The notes: generated from the sequence alone by a model not told the origin. DNA of 64,000 bases from Pseudomonas sp. GD03858 (GCF_029840925.1 NZ_JAOCDM010000012.1:1-64000), one strand, 5' to 3'; positions 28,958 through 38,969 are shown, counted from the stretch's first letter. A program made the numbers and translations.

Positions 28958-30277
28958 TCAGGCGTAGTAGTCCACCGCACTGTCGCCCACCACCACCTGG
29001 TGCTCGACCGGACGCACGGCATTGCCAGGCTCCCCGCCCTCCCCGCCCGCTTCGGCGCGGCGCGCGGCAACCCCGGACAGATTCGACTCACCCTGCTGGG
29101 CTTGCTGCTGTTGCTGACCACGGGACTGGTCGGCAACGCTGACGTCCGGTTGCGCCAAGCCCTGCTGGGCGAACATCTCGCGCAGGCGATGCACCTGGCT
29201 GTCGAGGGCATCACGCACGCCGGCATGGCCGCTGACGAAATGGATCTGGGTCGGCTGGTCCGCCGCGACATTGACGCGGATGTCCAGGCGCCCCAGCTCC
29301 GCGGGCTCCAGCTGAATGTCCGCCGACTTGAGGTTCTGGCTGGACAGGTACATGACCCGGTTGACCAAGCCTTCGGCCCAGGCACCCTGGTTCATCGCCA
29401 ACGGTTGCTGCAACGGGTTCGAGGTGACCGGCACGGCATTGGCGGTCTTCACCGTGGCGGCCTGGGTAAGGCTGGCCAGACGGTTGGCGAAATCGTCAAC
29501 CCGCGTATCGCTGCCCGCAGCCTTGAGATCCTTGAGGCCATCGTCGATCAGGCCCGCGAAGGCCTTGTCGCCACGTTCGCCACGCCCGGCTTCGGCCTCG
29601 GTTTTCTCGACCATGTTCGCCAAGGTATTGACGGGGGCCGCACTCGGCTCGGCGACCTGCGGGTTGCTGTCGAGGCGGGTGGCAGTGGCATGCGCCGAGG
29701 TCGTGCCCTTGGCCTTGGCATCCTGCTCGAGGGCCAGGCGCAATGTCGGCATGTTCGCCAGCGGGTCGGCAGCGGGATCGAACGCTTCGGCCTCTGCCGG
29801 CGTCGGCGCTGGCGGAGTCGATTGCGCGGCAGGCTGGACCGCGGCCTGCAGGACCGGCGCGACCGCTTCGGCCTGCGCCTGAAGCAACTGCGCGCCTGGC
29901 TGGGCATCGGTCACCTGGCCCGCCACCAGACTGGCATCGAGGGCTGGCGAAGCCTCCTGGCTGTCGGCGTCCTCGGCGTCGCTCAGCGCCTGAGTTTTCA
30001 CATCCCCTGGCAAAACCTTGCCGTCATCGGCAACCGCTGGCGCGCCATTGGCCTGTTGCTTGCCGCTGGCGGCAGGCTCCGATTGCGGCTTGGCGCTCGC
30101 CTGCGCCGCTGGCCGGGTCGGTTTGTCATCCCGCGCAGAAACACTGTCGCGCCCCTGGCCGGCCATGACCTGATCGAAGCCGCCGCCCTGCTGCGGCTTG
30201 TCCGCCACGCCGGCAGCCGGCCGCGACACCTTGTTCACGGAGCCGGCTTGCAATAGAGGGTTGGGTGCGACAGGCAT
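28958..30277 (-). CDS. fliK: Flagellar hook-length control protein FliK
   Basis: Exported molecular ruler (439 aa) that measures hook length and triggers the FlhB switch. The N-terminal two-thirds is low-complexity, rich in Ala, Gln and Pro, as usual. The C-terminal hook-length domain is clear (LKSADIQLEPAELGRLDIRV, then VSGHAGVRDALDSQVHRLRE and MFAQQGL). A good RpoN promoter lies just upstream. It is separated from the fliL operon by a REP. Confidence 0.93.
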   Translation of the reverse strand: MPVAPNPLLQAGSVNKVSRPAAGVADKPQQGGGFDQVMAGQGRDSVSARDDKPTRPAAQASAKPQSEPAASGKQQANGAPAVADDGKVLPGDVKTQALSDAEDADSQEASPALDASLVAGQVTDAQPGAQLLQAQAEAVAPVLQAAVQPAAQSTPPAPTPAEAEAFDPAADPLANMPTLRLALEQDAKAKGTTSAHATATRLDSNPQVAEPSAAPVNTLANMVEKTEAEAGRGERGDKAFAGLIDDGLKDLKAAGSDTRVDDFANRLASLTQAATVKTANAVPVTSNPLQQPLAMNQGAWAEGLVNRVMYLSSQNLKSADIQLEPAELGRLDIRVNVAADQPTQIHFVSGHAGVRDALDSQVHRLREMFAQQGLAQPDVSVADQSRGQQQQQAQQGESNLSGVAARRAEAGGEGGEPGNAVRPVEHQVVVGDSAVDYYA

Positions 30278-30327
30278 GGAAAAATCTCCGCTCCAGCATC
30301 TGGAAAATTACGTCTGGAGCTTGGACT

Positions 30328-30343
30328 AGCAAGACTCGCGCCA
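30328..30343 (-). promoter_or_regulatory. Sigma-54 (RpoN) promoter of fliK
   Basis: TGGCGCGAGTCTTGCT on the minus strand, with correct GG-N10-GC spacing, about 50-65 bases before the fliK ATG. In P. aeruginosa fliK belongs to the FleR-dependent class III group. Confidence 0.82.
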
Positions 30344-30350
30344 GATATTC

Positions 30351-30695
30351 CTAGCTCGCGGAAATTCGTTCCCGCTCGCCACGATAGAAGCGTTGCACCT
30401 CAAGGTACTCCTGATCGATGCGGTTGATCAGGTCCTCGATGCCATAGAGCGACTGGTCGCGCACGCGCTCCTCCAGTTGCTGGCAAAGGCCGGCAAGCCC
30501 GACGGCGCCCATGTTGCTGCTGCTACCCTTGAAGCTGTGCGCGGCCAGGCCGAGCTCGTCGGCATCCTTGGCTTCATGCAGCTGGCTCAAGCGACGTTCG
30601 GAGTCCTCGAGAAAGGTTTCCAGCAATTGCAGGTACCCCTCCTCCATGACCTCGCGCAGGTCACTCAGCACCTTCTGATCGATATGCGTTTCCAC
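30351..30695 (-). CDS. hptB: Histidine phosphotransfer protein HptB
   Basis: 114-aa Hpt domain protein. The phosphoacceptor is His53 in AAHSFKGSSSNMG. In P. aeruginosa HptB receives phosphate from the hybrid kinases RetS, PA1611, PA1976 and SagS and passes it to HsbR, linking motility to biofilm. It ends next to the fliK promoter and follows hsbR by 60 bases on the same strand, so hsbA-hsbR-hptB are probably one transcript. Confidence 0.92.
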   Translation of the reverse strand: METHIDQKVLSDLREVMEEGYLQLLETFLEDSERRLSQLHEAKDADELGLAAHSFKGSSSNMGAVGLAGLCQQLEERVRDQSLYGIEDLINRIDQEYLEVQRFYRGERERISAS

Positions 30696-30755
30696 TTGTT
30701 CGCTCCCTGATCAAGCCTCAGTACGCCCGAGCACGGGCAACCCGCCCGCGCGGAC

Positions 30756-32444
30756 TCACCATTCGAACACCACCTGGGCCAGACGCCCATCCTCCAGCCA
30801 CTGGGCACGGTCCGCCAAGCGTCGCACCAGGCTTACACCACGCCCACTGAACCCACGCCCCGGTGCAGCGTCAAGCACGGAGCCCACATCGAATCCTGCG
30901 CCGCTGTCACGGACCTCGATCATCAGATGCCCACCCGCGGCCCGAGGTTCCACCCGCAGGGCGATGGCAATGCAGCCGTCGACCTGTCGGGCCAGGCGCT
31001 CGCCACGCTGGCGATAGTACTCGGAGAAACCCTGGGCGTCGCGCTTGAGCCGCGAGTCCAGGCCCAGCACGCCATGCTCGAGCGCATTGGCGTAAAGCTC
31101 GCTGAGCACCGCGTGCAAACGGCCGCCACTGGGGCGCAGACCGTGAACCTCCTGCAACAGTTGCACCAGGTAGGGCACCGGATTGAAACGGCCGAGGCTT
31201 TCCCCACGCAACTCGAAGCGCATCGACCAGTCCAGCGGACTGGAGCGCCCGCTGTCGGAATAGACCACGGGCTGCGGCAATACCTGGCCCGGCTCCAGCA
31301 TGCGGATGTCACACAGGCTGATGTCATCCCGAGGCCGCCCGCCGAAGCTCTCCAGCGCCGCCATCACTTCATCGAACAGACGCTCCGGACGCAGATTGCG
31401 CGCCAGCACCTGACGCAGTCGCGTGACACCGAACAGGCGCTCCTGGTCGTCTGCGGTATCGACCACGCCATCGGAAAGCAGGAACAGCCGCTCGCCCGGG
31501 GCAAGCGGCAACACCTCCGTAGTCGCATCGAACCGCTCCGGCGCCAGGATGCCCAGCGGCAGATGACGCGAAGGCAGCAATGCCAGCACCTCACCCTCGG
31601 CATCCAGTCGATAGCCATCCGGCATCCCGCCATTCCACACCTCTACCGTGGCACGCTGGAAACTCAGGTTCATCAGCAAGGCACAGCAGAACATGTCCAC
31701 GGGCAGGATGCGCTTGAGCTTGGCATTCATCTCCCGCAACGTTTCGACCAGCCCGTATCCCTTGGCGGTCATGCCGTAGAACACCTCCGCCAGCGGCATC
31801 GCGCCCACCGCCGCGGGCAGGCCGTGACCGGTGAAATCGCCCAGCAGCACGTGCATGTCGCCGGACGGCGTGAACGCGGCCAACAACAGATCGCCGTTGA
31901 ACAAGGCGTAAGGGGACTGTAGATAGCGGATATTAGGTGCATTCAGACAGCCGGAATGCGCCACCTTGTCGAATACCGCCTTGGCCACCCGCTGCTCGTT
32001 GAGCAGGTGGTGGTGATGCCGGGTAATCTGGTCGCGCTGCTCGAGCACCGTGGCTTGCAGACGGCGCAAACGGTCCATGGCGCGGATCTTGGCACCAAGG
32101 ATCACCGCACTGTAGGGCTTGGCCATGAAATCGTCGCCCCCGGCTTCCAGGCAACGCACCAGCGCCTCCTCTTCGTTGAGAGAAGTGAGGAAGATGATCG
32201 GCACCAACGCCTCGCCCGCCAGCGCCTTGATCCGCCGCGCGGCTTCGAAACCGTCCATCACCGGCATCAAGGCATCGAGCAGCACCAGCTGCGGCCGCCG
32301 CTCGATGAACAAGGCGACTGCCTGTTCGCCGTTCTCGGCAGTGAACACCTCGTGCCCCTGGCGCCGGACGATCTGCGCCAGCAACAGGCGATCCGCGGCT
32401 CCATCCTCGGCCACCAGTACGGTCAACGCCTGATCGGCGGGCAT
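30756..32444 (-). CDS. hsbR: Response regulator HsbR (receiver, PP2C phosphatase, kinase)
   Basis: About 562-aa three-domain regulator: an N-terminal receiver (residues about 8-125; phosphoacceptor Asp in VLLDALMPVMDGFEA), a central PP2C/SpoIIE phosphatase (VLLGDFTGHGLPAAVGAMPLA, RLFLLSDGVVDTADD) and a C-terminal GHKL serine-kinase domain (LYANALEHGVL, GRGVSLVRRLADR). It phosphorylates or dephosphorylates HsbA according to HptB input. The start is either ATG at 32444 (MPADQALTV) or a TTG at 32456 overlapping the hsbA stop codon. Confidence 0.93.
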   Translation of the reverse strand: MPADQALTVLVAEDGAADRLLLAQIVRRQGHEVFTAENGEQAVALFIERRPQLVLLDALMPVMDGFEAARRIKALAGEALVPIIFLTSLNEEEALVRCLEAGGDDFMAKPYSAVILGAKIRAMDRLRRLQATVLEQRDQITRHHHHLLNEQRVAKAVFDKVAHSGCLNAPNIRYLQSPYALFNGDLLLAAFTPSGDMHVLLGDFTGHGLPAAVGAMPLAEVFYGMTAKGYGLVETLREMNAKLKRILPVDMFCCALLMNLSFQRATVEVWNGGMPDGYRLDAEGEVLALLPSRHLPLGILAPERFDATTEVLPLAPGERLFLLSDGVVDTADDQERLFGVTRLRQVLARNLRPERLFDEVMAALESFGGRPRDDISLCDIRMLEPGQVLPQPVVYSDSGRSSPLDWSMRFELRGESLGRFNPVPYLVQLLQEVHGLRPSGGRLHAVLSELYANALEHGVLGLDSRLKRDAQGFSEYYRQRGERLARQVDGCIAIALRVEPRAAGGHLMIEVRDSGAGFDVGSVLDAAPGRGFSGRGVSLVRRLADRAQWLEDGRLAQVVFEW

Positions 32445-32452
32445 GACGATGC

Positions 32453-32758
32453 TCAACTGATATCGAACAGCTTTTCGAAGTTGGAGATAGCCAGGATCTT
32501 GCGCACGTCAGGGCTGGCATGGACCACGCGGATATCCGAGTCCTCGCCACCGACGTGATCGCGCAGCAGCAACAGCATGCCCAGCGCCGAGCTGTCGAGA
32601 TACGTGGCCTCCTTGAGGTCGACCACCACCGAGTCCGGTCTAGGGCGCTGACGCTCGTAAGCGTCTCGGAATTCCTGATGCTTGCCGAAATCGAAACGAC
32701 CCTTGACCTTGATCGTCAGCTTTTTCCCATCCTGTGAAAAATCAGTTTCGACTGCCAT
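32453..32758 (-). CDS. hsbA: Anti-sigma factor antagonist HsbA
   Basis: 101-aa STAS-domain protein. The ATG encoding MAVETDFSQDGKK was chosen (AAGGA upstream); the frame extends a little further. The phosphorylatable serine is Ser56 in ATYLDSSALGMLL, the same position known for P. aeruginosa HsbA. There, unphosphorylated HsbA binds the anti-sigma factor FlgM and frees FliA, whereas the phosphorylated form favours the diguanylate cyclase HsbD. It heads hsbA-hsbR-hptB. Confidence 0.94.
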   Translation of the reverse strand: MAVETDFSQDGKKLTIKVKGRFDFGKHQEFRDAYERQRPRPDSVVVDLKEATYLDSSALGMLLLLRDHVGGEDSDIRVVHASPDVRKILAISNFEKLFDIS

Positions 32759-32909
32759 GCGAGCGATTCCTTCGATGATGGCGAATGCGACTCCTGAAGG
32801 TTTAGCAGGCGCTGGCGGCAGGTGCAAGGCGGCGGACTAGAGGTTGCCTTGCGCCCCGCCGGGCTGCGCTGTCGTGCCGGGAACCCTGATTGCGCGGCCA
32901 GCGCACATC

Positions 32910-32997
32910 CTGTGGGAGCGGGTTTACCCGCGAAGCAATGGACGCGGTGGATGGCACCGGCTTCGCCGGTGTTCGCGGCTAAAGCCGCTCCCACAGG
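32910..32997. repeat. Inverted REP pair between fliJ and hsbA
   Basis: TGTGGGAGCGGGTTTACCCG and CGCGGCTAAAGCCGCTCCCA face each other around the hairpin CACCGGC-TTC-GCCGGTG. The pair lies downstream of fliJ and may terminate the fliE operon. Confidence 0.9.
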
Positions 32998-33086
32998 GAT
33001 CGCACTGACCTCAGGCCGAACAAGGCAGTTGTTCCCACAACCACCTGCCAGATCAATACGTTATCTACGGGCACAAGCCAGGTCGA

Positions 33087-33539
33087 TCAGGGATGGCTCT
33101 GGCGCGGCAGGCGTTGAGAGAGTTCGTCGAGCAGCTTCTGCTCGCGCTTGTCCTCGGCCCTACGGGCTTCGTCCAGGTAACGCTGTACCAGCTTGCGCAA
33201 TCCCTCGACCCGGGCATAGGCCTGCTGCCAGGTATTGCGCGCATTGTTGAGGTTGTTCTGGTGCCAGGTCATGCTCTGGCGCTGCTGGGTCATGGCCGTT
33301 TCCAGCTGTCCCAGGAAGCGCTGGTAGTTGACCAGCCAGTTGCCATCGACCCCTTGCGAGCCACGGTTGATCCACTGCTGCTGGTACGCCTCGCGAAAGC
33401 TCTCGAGCTCGGCCAGCTTGGCCTGGGCGTCGCTCAGCAGCTTCTGGAAATGCCCCAGGCGCTGGGCGGCCTTGCGCTCGGCCTCCTCGGCCATCTCGAC
33501 CACCGGCGCCAGGCGCGCGGCTCGGCTGGGCTGGCTCAT
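33087..33539 (-). CDS. fliJ: Flagellar export chaperone FliJ
   Basis: Coiled-coil protein (150 aa) inserted in the FliI ATPase ring that couples ATP hydrolysis and proton force to export. It is highly helical and charged, with a long coiled coil from about residue 12 to 135 (MAEEAERKAAQRLGHFQKL...). It is the last gene of the fliEFGHIJ operon, seven bases after fliI, followed by a REP pair. Confidence 0.93.
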   Translation of the reverse strand: MSQPSRAARLAPVVEMAEEAERKAAQRLGHFQKLLSDAQAKLAELESFREAYQQQWINRGSQGVDGNWLVNYQRFLGQLETAMTQQRQSMTWHQNNLNNARNTWQQAYARVEGLRKLVQRYLDEARRAEDKREQKLLDELSQRLPRQSHP

Positions 33540-33545
33540 GGCCTA

Positions 33546-34901
33546 TCAGCCCGCCGGCGGCGCGAAGATCGCGCCCAGCTGCTCACGGCTCTGGGCCATG
33601 CCGACGTTTTCATCCAGGCGCTGACGCAGGAACTCCACCAGCTTGGACTGCAGAGCGATGGCCAGGTCGGTTTCCGGATCGCCGCCGGCGACATAGGCGC
33701 CAACGCTGATCAGGTCGCGGCTCTGCGACAGGCGCGACCACAGTTGCTTGAACTTCTGCGCCTGGCGCAAGTGATCGGGATCGACCACCTGGGGCATGAC
33801 CCGACTGATCGACGCCTCGATATCGATGGCCGGATAGTGCCCTTCCTCGGCCAGGCGCCGGGACAGCACGAAGTGACCATCGAGCACCCCGCGCGCCGAG
33901 TCGGCAATCGGGTCCTGCTGATCGTCGCCCTCCGACAGCACGGTGTAGAACGCGGTGATCGAACCGCCTCCGGGCTCGCCGTTGCCAGCCCGCTCCACCA
34001 GCTTGGGCAGCTTGGCGAATACCGATGGCGGATAGCCACGAGTGGCCGGCGGCTCGCCGATGGCCAGGGCGATTTCCCGCTGGGCCTGGGCAAACCGGGT
34101 CAGCGAATCCATCAGCAGCAGGACATTCTTGCCCTTGTCGCGAAAGTACTCGGCGATGCGCGTGCAGTACATCGCCGCCCGCAGGCGCATCAACGGCGCA
34201 TCGTCGGCGGGCGACGCCACCACCACCGAGCGCTTGAGCCCTTCCTCGCCGAGGATGTGCTCGATGAACTCCTTCACCTCGCGCCCCCGCTCGCCGATCA
34301 GCCCGACCACGATGATCTCCGCCTCGGTGAAACGGGTCATCATGCCCAGCAGCACCGACTTGCCGACACCGGTACCGGCGAACAGCCCCAGGCGCTGGCC
34401 GCGACCGACCGTGAGCAGGCCGTTGATGCTGCGAATACCGACATCCAGCGGCTGACTGATCGGATCGCGGTTGAGCGGGTTGATGATCGGGCCGTCCATC
34501 GGCACCCAGTCCTCGGCCTTCATCCCGCCCTTGCCGTCCAGCGCACGACCGGCACCATCGAGCACCCTGCCGAGCATGCTCATGCCCATGGGCAGGCGAC
34601 CGCTGTCGTCCAGTGGCACCACTCGGGCACCGGGGGCCAGGCCAACGATGCTGCCCACCGGCATGAGGAACACCTTGCTGCCGGCAAAGCCCATGACCTC
34701 GGCCTCGACCTGCACCGGGTGATAACTGTCGTCATTGATCACCAGGCAACGGCTGCCAACCGCCGCCCGCAGCCCTTCGGCCTCGAGGGTCAGGCCGACC
34801 ATGCGCAGCAGGCGCCCTTCGACGATCGGCTGCTCCGGCAGCTTCACCGCGTCGGCGTAGCCTTGCAGGCGCTTGCCGAAACTGGTGCGATCAAGACGCA
34901 T
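33546..34901 (-). CDS. fliI: Flagellum-specific ATPase FliI
   Basis: F1-beta-like ATPase (451 aa) of the flagellar export system. The Walker A loop [13 protein letters not shown] lies near residue 175 and Walker B ([19 protein letters not shown]) near 255. It overlaps the fliH stop codon by 11 bases and precedes fliJ. Confidence 0.97.
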   Translation of the reverse strand: MRLDRTSFGKRLQGYADAVKLPEQPIVEGRLLRMVGLTLEAEGLRAAVGSRCLVINDDSYHPVQVEAEVMGFAGSKVFLMPVGSIVGLAPGARVVPLDDSGRLPMGMSMLGRVLDGAGRALDGKGGMKAEDWVPMDGPIINPLNRDPISQPLDVGIRSINGLLTVGRGQRLGLFAGTGVGKSVLLGMMTRFTEAEIIVVGLIGERGREVKEFIEHILGEEGLKRSVVVASPADDAPLMRLRAAMYCTRIAEYFRDKGKNVLLLMDSLTRFAQAQREIALAIGEPPATRGYPPSVFAKLPKLVERAGNGEPGGGSITAFYTVLSEGDDQQDPIADSARGVLDGHFVLSRRLAEEGHYPAIDIEASISRVMPQVVDPDHLRQAQKFKQLWSRLSQSRDLISVGAYVAGGDPETDLAIALQSKLVEFLRQRLDENVGMAQSREQLGAIFAPPAG

Positions 34902-35664
34902 CGGTCACACCTGCTGGCGGGTCGATGTCGACGTGGATATCGGCTGCGGCAGGGTGCAGGGCCTGATCGTGGGACTGGTCGAACAGTTGCGCCACGGCTT
35001 TCTCGATCCGGGTCTCCATGGTCGCGTCGATGCGGCTATGGGCTGTTTCGATGCGGCAGCCACCCGGCAGCAAGGCCTCGTCCTCGAGCAGTTTCCAGTT
35101 TTCCTCGTGGCGCTCGCGCAAGGCCTTGGCCAGCTCGAAGTCCTGCGGATTGAGGTGGATACGGATGTTGTCGGCGCCCATCGGCAGCAGTTTCAGCGCC
35201 TCGCGCAACACATGGGTGATCTGGCTCGAGTCGCCGCGCAGCTCGCGGCCGATGACCTGGCGCGCGATGCCGGCCACCAGCAACACCAGCGCTTTCTCGA
35301 TCTGGGTGTCCTGCTCGGCGATCGGCTCGAGCAGATGGCTCATGACCTGTTCGAGGCTGGCCAGCTTGGCCGCCAAGGCCACCTCGGCCTCCTGGCGCAC
35401 CTTCAGCTGGGTGCTGTGGAAGCCCTCGCGCTCGCCGGTGGCGAAGCCTTCGTTGTAGGCCTCCTGGCGGATGGCCTCGAGCTCTTCGAGGGTCAGTGGC
35501 TGGACTTCCTCCAGCGGCACCTCTTCGACTTCTTGCTCGATGATTTCCGGCTCAGGCTCCGGCTCGGGCTCAGGTTCCGGGTCGAAGCTGGGCAGCGCCC
35601 ACACGTCGACGCCCTCGAGGTCGCGGGCGCGGATCAGGTCGCTGGGGTGTTCGGTGGTGGACAT
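34891..35664 (-). CDS. fliH: Flagellar assembly protein FliH
   Basis: Stator-like regulator of FliI (257 aa). The ATG encoding [20 protein letters not shown] was chosen; GAGG lies nine bases before it. The N-terminal part has a Pro-Glu repeat tract ([12 protein letters not shown] near residue 40), followed by an acidic and helical region and a C-terminal V/F-ATPase subunit-E-like domain. An unusual iterated sequence in the 105-bp gap separates it from fliG. Confidence 0.94.
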   Translation of the reverse strand: MSTTEHPSDLIRARDLEGVDVWALPSFDPEPEPEPEPEPEIIEQEVEEVPLEEVQPLTLEELEAIRQEAYNEGFATGEREGFHSTQLKVRQEAEVALAAKLASLEQVMSHLLEPIAEQDTQIEKALVLLVAGIARQVIGRELRGDSSQITHVLREALKLLPMGADNIRIHLNPQDFELAKALRERHEENWKLLEDEALLPGGCRIETAHSRIDATMETRIEKAVAQLFDQSHDQALHPAAADIHVDIDPPAGVTDAS

Positions 35665-35680
35665 GCTCAAAAACCTCTTT

Positions 35681-35771
35681 AGCTGCAAGCTTCAAGCTTC
35701 AAGCCGCAAGAAAAGGCGGTCCTCGCTCGGTCCGCTGTTTCTTGTCGCTTGCCGCTTGCCGCTTGCCGCTT
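35681..35771. repeat. Iterated heptamer inverted repeat between fliG and fliH
   Basis: On the plus strand the left half is built of CAAGCTT/CAAGCCG-type units (35681-35710) and the right half of repeated CTTGCCG units (35741-35771), so the two halves can pair in the fliG-fliH mRNA. The fliG stop codon lies within the right arm and the fliH ribosome binding site immediately follows the left arm. Confidence 0.8.
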
Positions 35772-36789
35772 AAATCATTTCCTCGGCACCCTTGCCACCG
35801 AGCACGATCTCGCCGGCCTCGGCCATGCGTCGGGCAATGGTGAGGATTTCCTTCTGCGCCGTCTCCACGTCGCTGACCCGTACCGGCCCCTTGGCCTCCA
35901 GGTCGTCGCGCAGCAGTTCGGAGGCACGCTTGGACATGTTCTTGAAGATCTTGTCCTTGACCTTCTCGTCGGCGCCCTTGAGCGACACCACCAGCACGTC
36001 GGAGGACACCTCGCGCAGCAGCGCCTGGATGCCACGGTCGTCGACGTCGGCCAGGTTGTTGAAGACGAACATCAAGTCTTCGATCTGCTCGGACAGGTCG
36101 CTGTCGATCTCGCGGATCGCATCCATCAGCGCGCCTTCCACCGAGCTGTCGAGGAAGTTCATGATGTCGGCGGCACGCTTGATGCCGCCCAGCGTGGTGC
36201 GCGCGGCGTTGGAGTTGCCCGAGAACTGCTTCTCGAGGATCTGGTTGAGCTCCTTGAGCGCCGCGGGCTGCACGGTATTGAGCGACGAGACGCGCAGGAC
36301 GATGTCCAGGCGCACCTTGTGGTCGAAGTTGCTCAGCACCTCGCCGGCCTGGTCGGGGTCGAGGTAGGCGACCACGATGGCCTGGATCTGTGGGTGCTCG
36401 TAGCGGATGACATCGGCCACGGCGCGCGGCTCCATCCACTTGAGGCTGTCCAGGCCGCTGGTGTTGCCACCGAGCAGGATGCGGTCGATCAGGCCGTTGG
36501 CCTTGTCCTCGCCGAGGGCCTGGTTGAGCATCTTGCGAATGTAGCCGTCGGAGCCGACGCCCAGGCTGGTCTGGTCGCCGACGATCTCGACGAACTCGCT
36601 CATCACCTGCTCGACCTGCTCGCGATGCACGTTGCCCATCTGCGCCATGGCCACGCCGACCCGCTGCACTTCCTTGGGCCCCATGTGACGCAGGACCTGC
36701 GCGGCATCGGTCTCGCCGAGCGAGAGCAGGAGGATCGCCGCCTTGTCGACGCGGCTCAGCTTGGCGGTAAGGGCTCGATTGTCACTCAT
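35770..36789 (-). CDS. fliG: Flagellar motor switch protein FliG
   Basis: C-ring protein (339 aa) joining FliF to FliM and carrying the torque-generating helix. The N-terminal FliF-binding region (KAAILLLSLGE), the EHPQ motif (RYEHPQIQAIVVAYLDPDQA) and the C-terminal charged torque helix (DVLVVSLKGADEKVKDKIFK) are all present. It overlaps the 3' end of fliF by eight bases. Confidence 0.97.
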   Translation of the reverse strand: MSDNRALTAKLSRVDKAAILLLSLGETDAAQVLRHMGPKEVQRVGVAMAQMGNVHREQVEQVMSEFVEIVGDQTSLGVGSDGYIRKMLNQALGEDKANGLIDRILLGGNTSGLDSLKWMEPRAVADVIRYEHPQIQAIVVAYLDPDQAGEVLSNFDHKVRLDIVLRVSSLNTVQPAALKELNQILEKQFSGNSNAARTTLGGIKRAADIMNFLDSSVEGALMDAIREIDSDLSEQIEDLMFVFNNLADVDDRGIQALLREVSSDVLVVSLKGADEKVKDKIFKNMSKRASELLRDDLEAKGPVRVSDVETAQKEILTIARRMAEAGEIVLGGKGAEEMI

Positions 36790-38560
36790 CGGCGTTGATC
36801 CACTCTTTCACGACCTGGGCCACGCGGCCCGGGTCTTCGGCCACCAGGCCCTTGATTGCGTTGAGCTGCGCCTCGTAACCCTCGCTGGGGCTTGGCAGCA
36901 GAATGCTTGTCGGGCCACCCAGGCTGACGCGGTCGTTGGCCAGTTCGCCATCCAGACCGATCATGCCGCCCAGCTCCATGTCGCTGTCCGTGGCAGCCTG
37001 CTTGCCGCCACCGGTGATGTTGTTGAGCACCGGACGCAGCACACCGAACACCAGCACCAGGATGAACAGTACGCCCAGCACTTGCTTGACGATGTCCCAG
37101 AACCACGGCTGCGAGTAGAACGGAATGTCGGCCAGCTCGTCGCCCCGGTCGGCGGCGAACGGCACGTTGATCACGGTGACACTGTCGCCACGGCTGGCAT
37201 CGAAGCCCACCGCGTCCTGGACCAGACGGGTAAAGCGCGCCAGATCCTCGGCGCCCCAGGGGGCACGGGTCGCCTCGCCGGTGGCGGCGTCGAGCTTGAC
37301 CTGGTCATCCACCACCACGGCGACCGACAGGCGAGTCAGGCGCCCCTGCTGTTGGCGGGTATGACTGATGGAGCGGTCCAGCTCGAAGTTCTTGGTGCTC
37401 TGCTGACGCTTGTCGCTCGGATACGGCGCCAGCATCGGCTGGCCTGTGGCCGGGTCCATGATCTGCTGGCCGTTGGCATCGAGCAGCGGCTGGCCTGGCT
37501 GGATGGCGCCAGCCGGCGTGGCGGCGGCACGGGCGTTTTCAGGCGCGGCGGCACCGGCCGGCGGCTGGTTGCTCAGCGCGCCGGGAACACCCTGCGGGCC
37601 GCTGCTGCTGGCACGCTGTTCATTGACCGACTGCTCGCTGCGCAGCGCCGGCTGGTCGGGGTTGAACTGCTCGGAGGTGGACTCCACGGCGCTGAAGTCG
37701 ACGTCGGCCGACACCTCGGCTTTGTAGCGGTCGTTGCCCAGCACCGGCTGCAGGATATTGTGCACGCGCTGGGTGAGCATGCCTTCCATGCGACGGCTGT
37801 AGTCGAACTGCTTGCCCGCCATGGTCAGGGCGGTGTCCTGCAGTTGATCGGACAGCAGGTTGCCCTTCTGGTCGACCACGGTCACCTGGGACTTGTCCAG
37901 CTCCGGGACGCTGGTGGCCACCAGGTTGACGATGGCCATGACCTGGCCGGCTTCCAGGCTGCGGCCCGGGTACAGTTCGACCAGCACCGAGGCGCTGGGC
38001 TTGCGCTCGTCGCGCACGAACACCGAGCTTTTCGGGATCGCCAGGTGCACGCGGGCGGCCTTGACGTTGTTCAGGCTCGACACGGTGCGCGCCAGTTCGC
38101 CTTCCAGGCCGCGGCGGTAGCGGGTGGCTTCCATGAACTGGCTGGTGCCCAGGCCCTGGTCCTTGTCCAGCAGTTCGAAACCGACGTTGCCATCGCTCGG
38201 CGCCACGCCGGCGGCCGCCAGCTTCAGGCGCGCGCGGGAGAGGTCGTCGGCCTTGACCAGCAGGGCGCCGGAGTTCGGCTCCACGCGATAGGGAATATCG
38301 GCCGCGGTCAGCGCGTCCACCACTTGCTTGGTGTCCATGCCTGCCAGGCTGCCGTACAACGGCCGGTAGTCGGGTTGCTGCGACCAGAGCACCACGGCGA
38401 AGCCGATGGCCACGCTGGCGGCCAGACCGACCAGCAGGCCGACCTGACGCAGCATGGGCATCTGCGAAATGTTTTCCAGGAACGCCATGCCGAACAGCGG
38501 CGGCTTGGCGGCTGGCGGGCCACTCTTGGCGGGGGCGTTATCGACGACTGCTTCGGCCAT
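36782..38560 (-). CDS. fliF: Flagellar MS-ring protein FliF
   Basis: Inner-membrane ring protein (592 aa) with two hydrophobic segments (about residues 38-60 and 470-492) flanking a large periplasmic region with ring-building motifs (MDTKQVVDALTAADIPYRVE). The C-terminal cytoplasmic tail binds FliG. It lies 16 bases after fliE in the fliEFGHIJ operon. Confidence 0.97.
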   Translation of the reverse strand: MAEAVVDNAPAKSGPPAAKPPLFGMAFLENISQMPMLRQVGLLVGLAASVAIGFAVVLWSQQPDYRPLYGSLAGMDTKQVVDALTAADIPYRVEPNSGALLVKADDLSRARLKLAAAGVAPSDGNVGFELLDKDQGLGTSQFMEATRYRRGLEGELARTVSSLNNVKAARVHLAIPKSSVFVRDERKPSASVLVELYPGRSLEAGQVMAIVNLVATSVPELDKSQVTVVDQKGNLLSDQLQDTALTMAGKQFDYSRRMEGMLTQRVHNILQPVLGNDRYKAEVSADVDFSAVESTSEQFNPDQPALRSEQSVNEQRASSSGPQGVPGALSNQPPAGAAAPENARAAATPAGAIQPGQPLLDANGQQIMDPATGQPMLAPYPSDKRQQSTKNFELDRSISHTRQQQGRLTRLSVAVVVDDQVKLDAATGEATRAPWGAEDLARFTRLVQDAVGFDASRGDSVTVINVPFAADRGDELADIPFYSQPWFWDIVKQVLGVLFILVLVFGVLRPVLNNITGGGKQAATDSDMELGGMIGLDGELANDRVSLGGPTSILLPSPSEGYEAQLNAIKGLVAEDPGRVAQVVKEWINADE

Positions 38561-38576
38561 GACTCAACTCTCGCCC

Positions 38577-38909
38577 TTAAACCGGCATCTGCATGATGTC
38601 CTGGTACGCCTGTACCAGCTTGTTGCGCACCTGGGTCAGGGCCTGGAACGACACCGAGGCTTTCTGCGAGGCGATCATCACATCGGTCAGGTCGACGCCG
38701 CTCTTGCCGATCTCGAAGGCGTTGGCCAGCTGACTGGACGCCTGCTGCGTCTCGTGCACCTTGCCGATGGCCTGGCCGAGCATGTCGGCGAAGCTGCTCT
38801 GCCCTGGCGCCAGCTCGGGCGCGGCAGCCAGCTTGGGCTGGGACATGGCCTCGGCCTGCATGGCCCGCATGTCCAGCATCAGACGATTGAATTCAACACC
38901 TTGGGTCAT
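38577..38909 (-). CDS. fliE: Flagellar hook-basal body protein FliE
   Basis: Small rod protein (110 aa) connecting the MS ring with the rod. The ATG encoding [13 protein letters not shown] was chosen, with GGAGAGAGAAG upstream; the frame runs twelve codons further 5' without a ribosome binding site. The C-terminal helices ([20 protein letters not shown]) are characteristic. First gene of fliEFGHIJ, with an RpoN promoter about 60-75 bases upstream. Confidence 0.95.
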   Translation of the reverse strand: MTQGVEFNRLMLDMRAMQAEAMSQPKLAAAPELAPGQSSFADMLGQAIGKVHETQQASSQLANAFEIGKSGVDLTDVMIASQKASVSFQALTQVRNKLVQAYQDIMQMPV

Positions 38910-38969
38910 GGACTTCTCTCTCCGGCGGCCGCATTTTTTTGACACTCATGCGGCGGATAGGCTGGAGCT

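Noticed and set aside
30480-30500. CGGCAA motif upstream of the fliK promoter as a FleR-type site
   Set aside because: Single short match inside hptB coding sequence about 150 bases from the promoter; expected by chance at this GC content.
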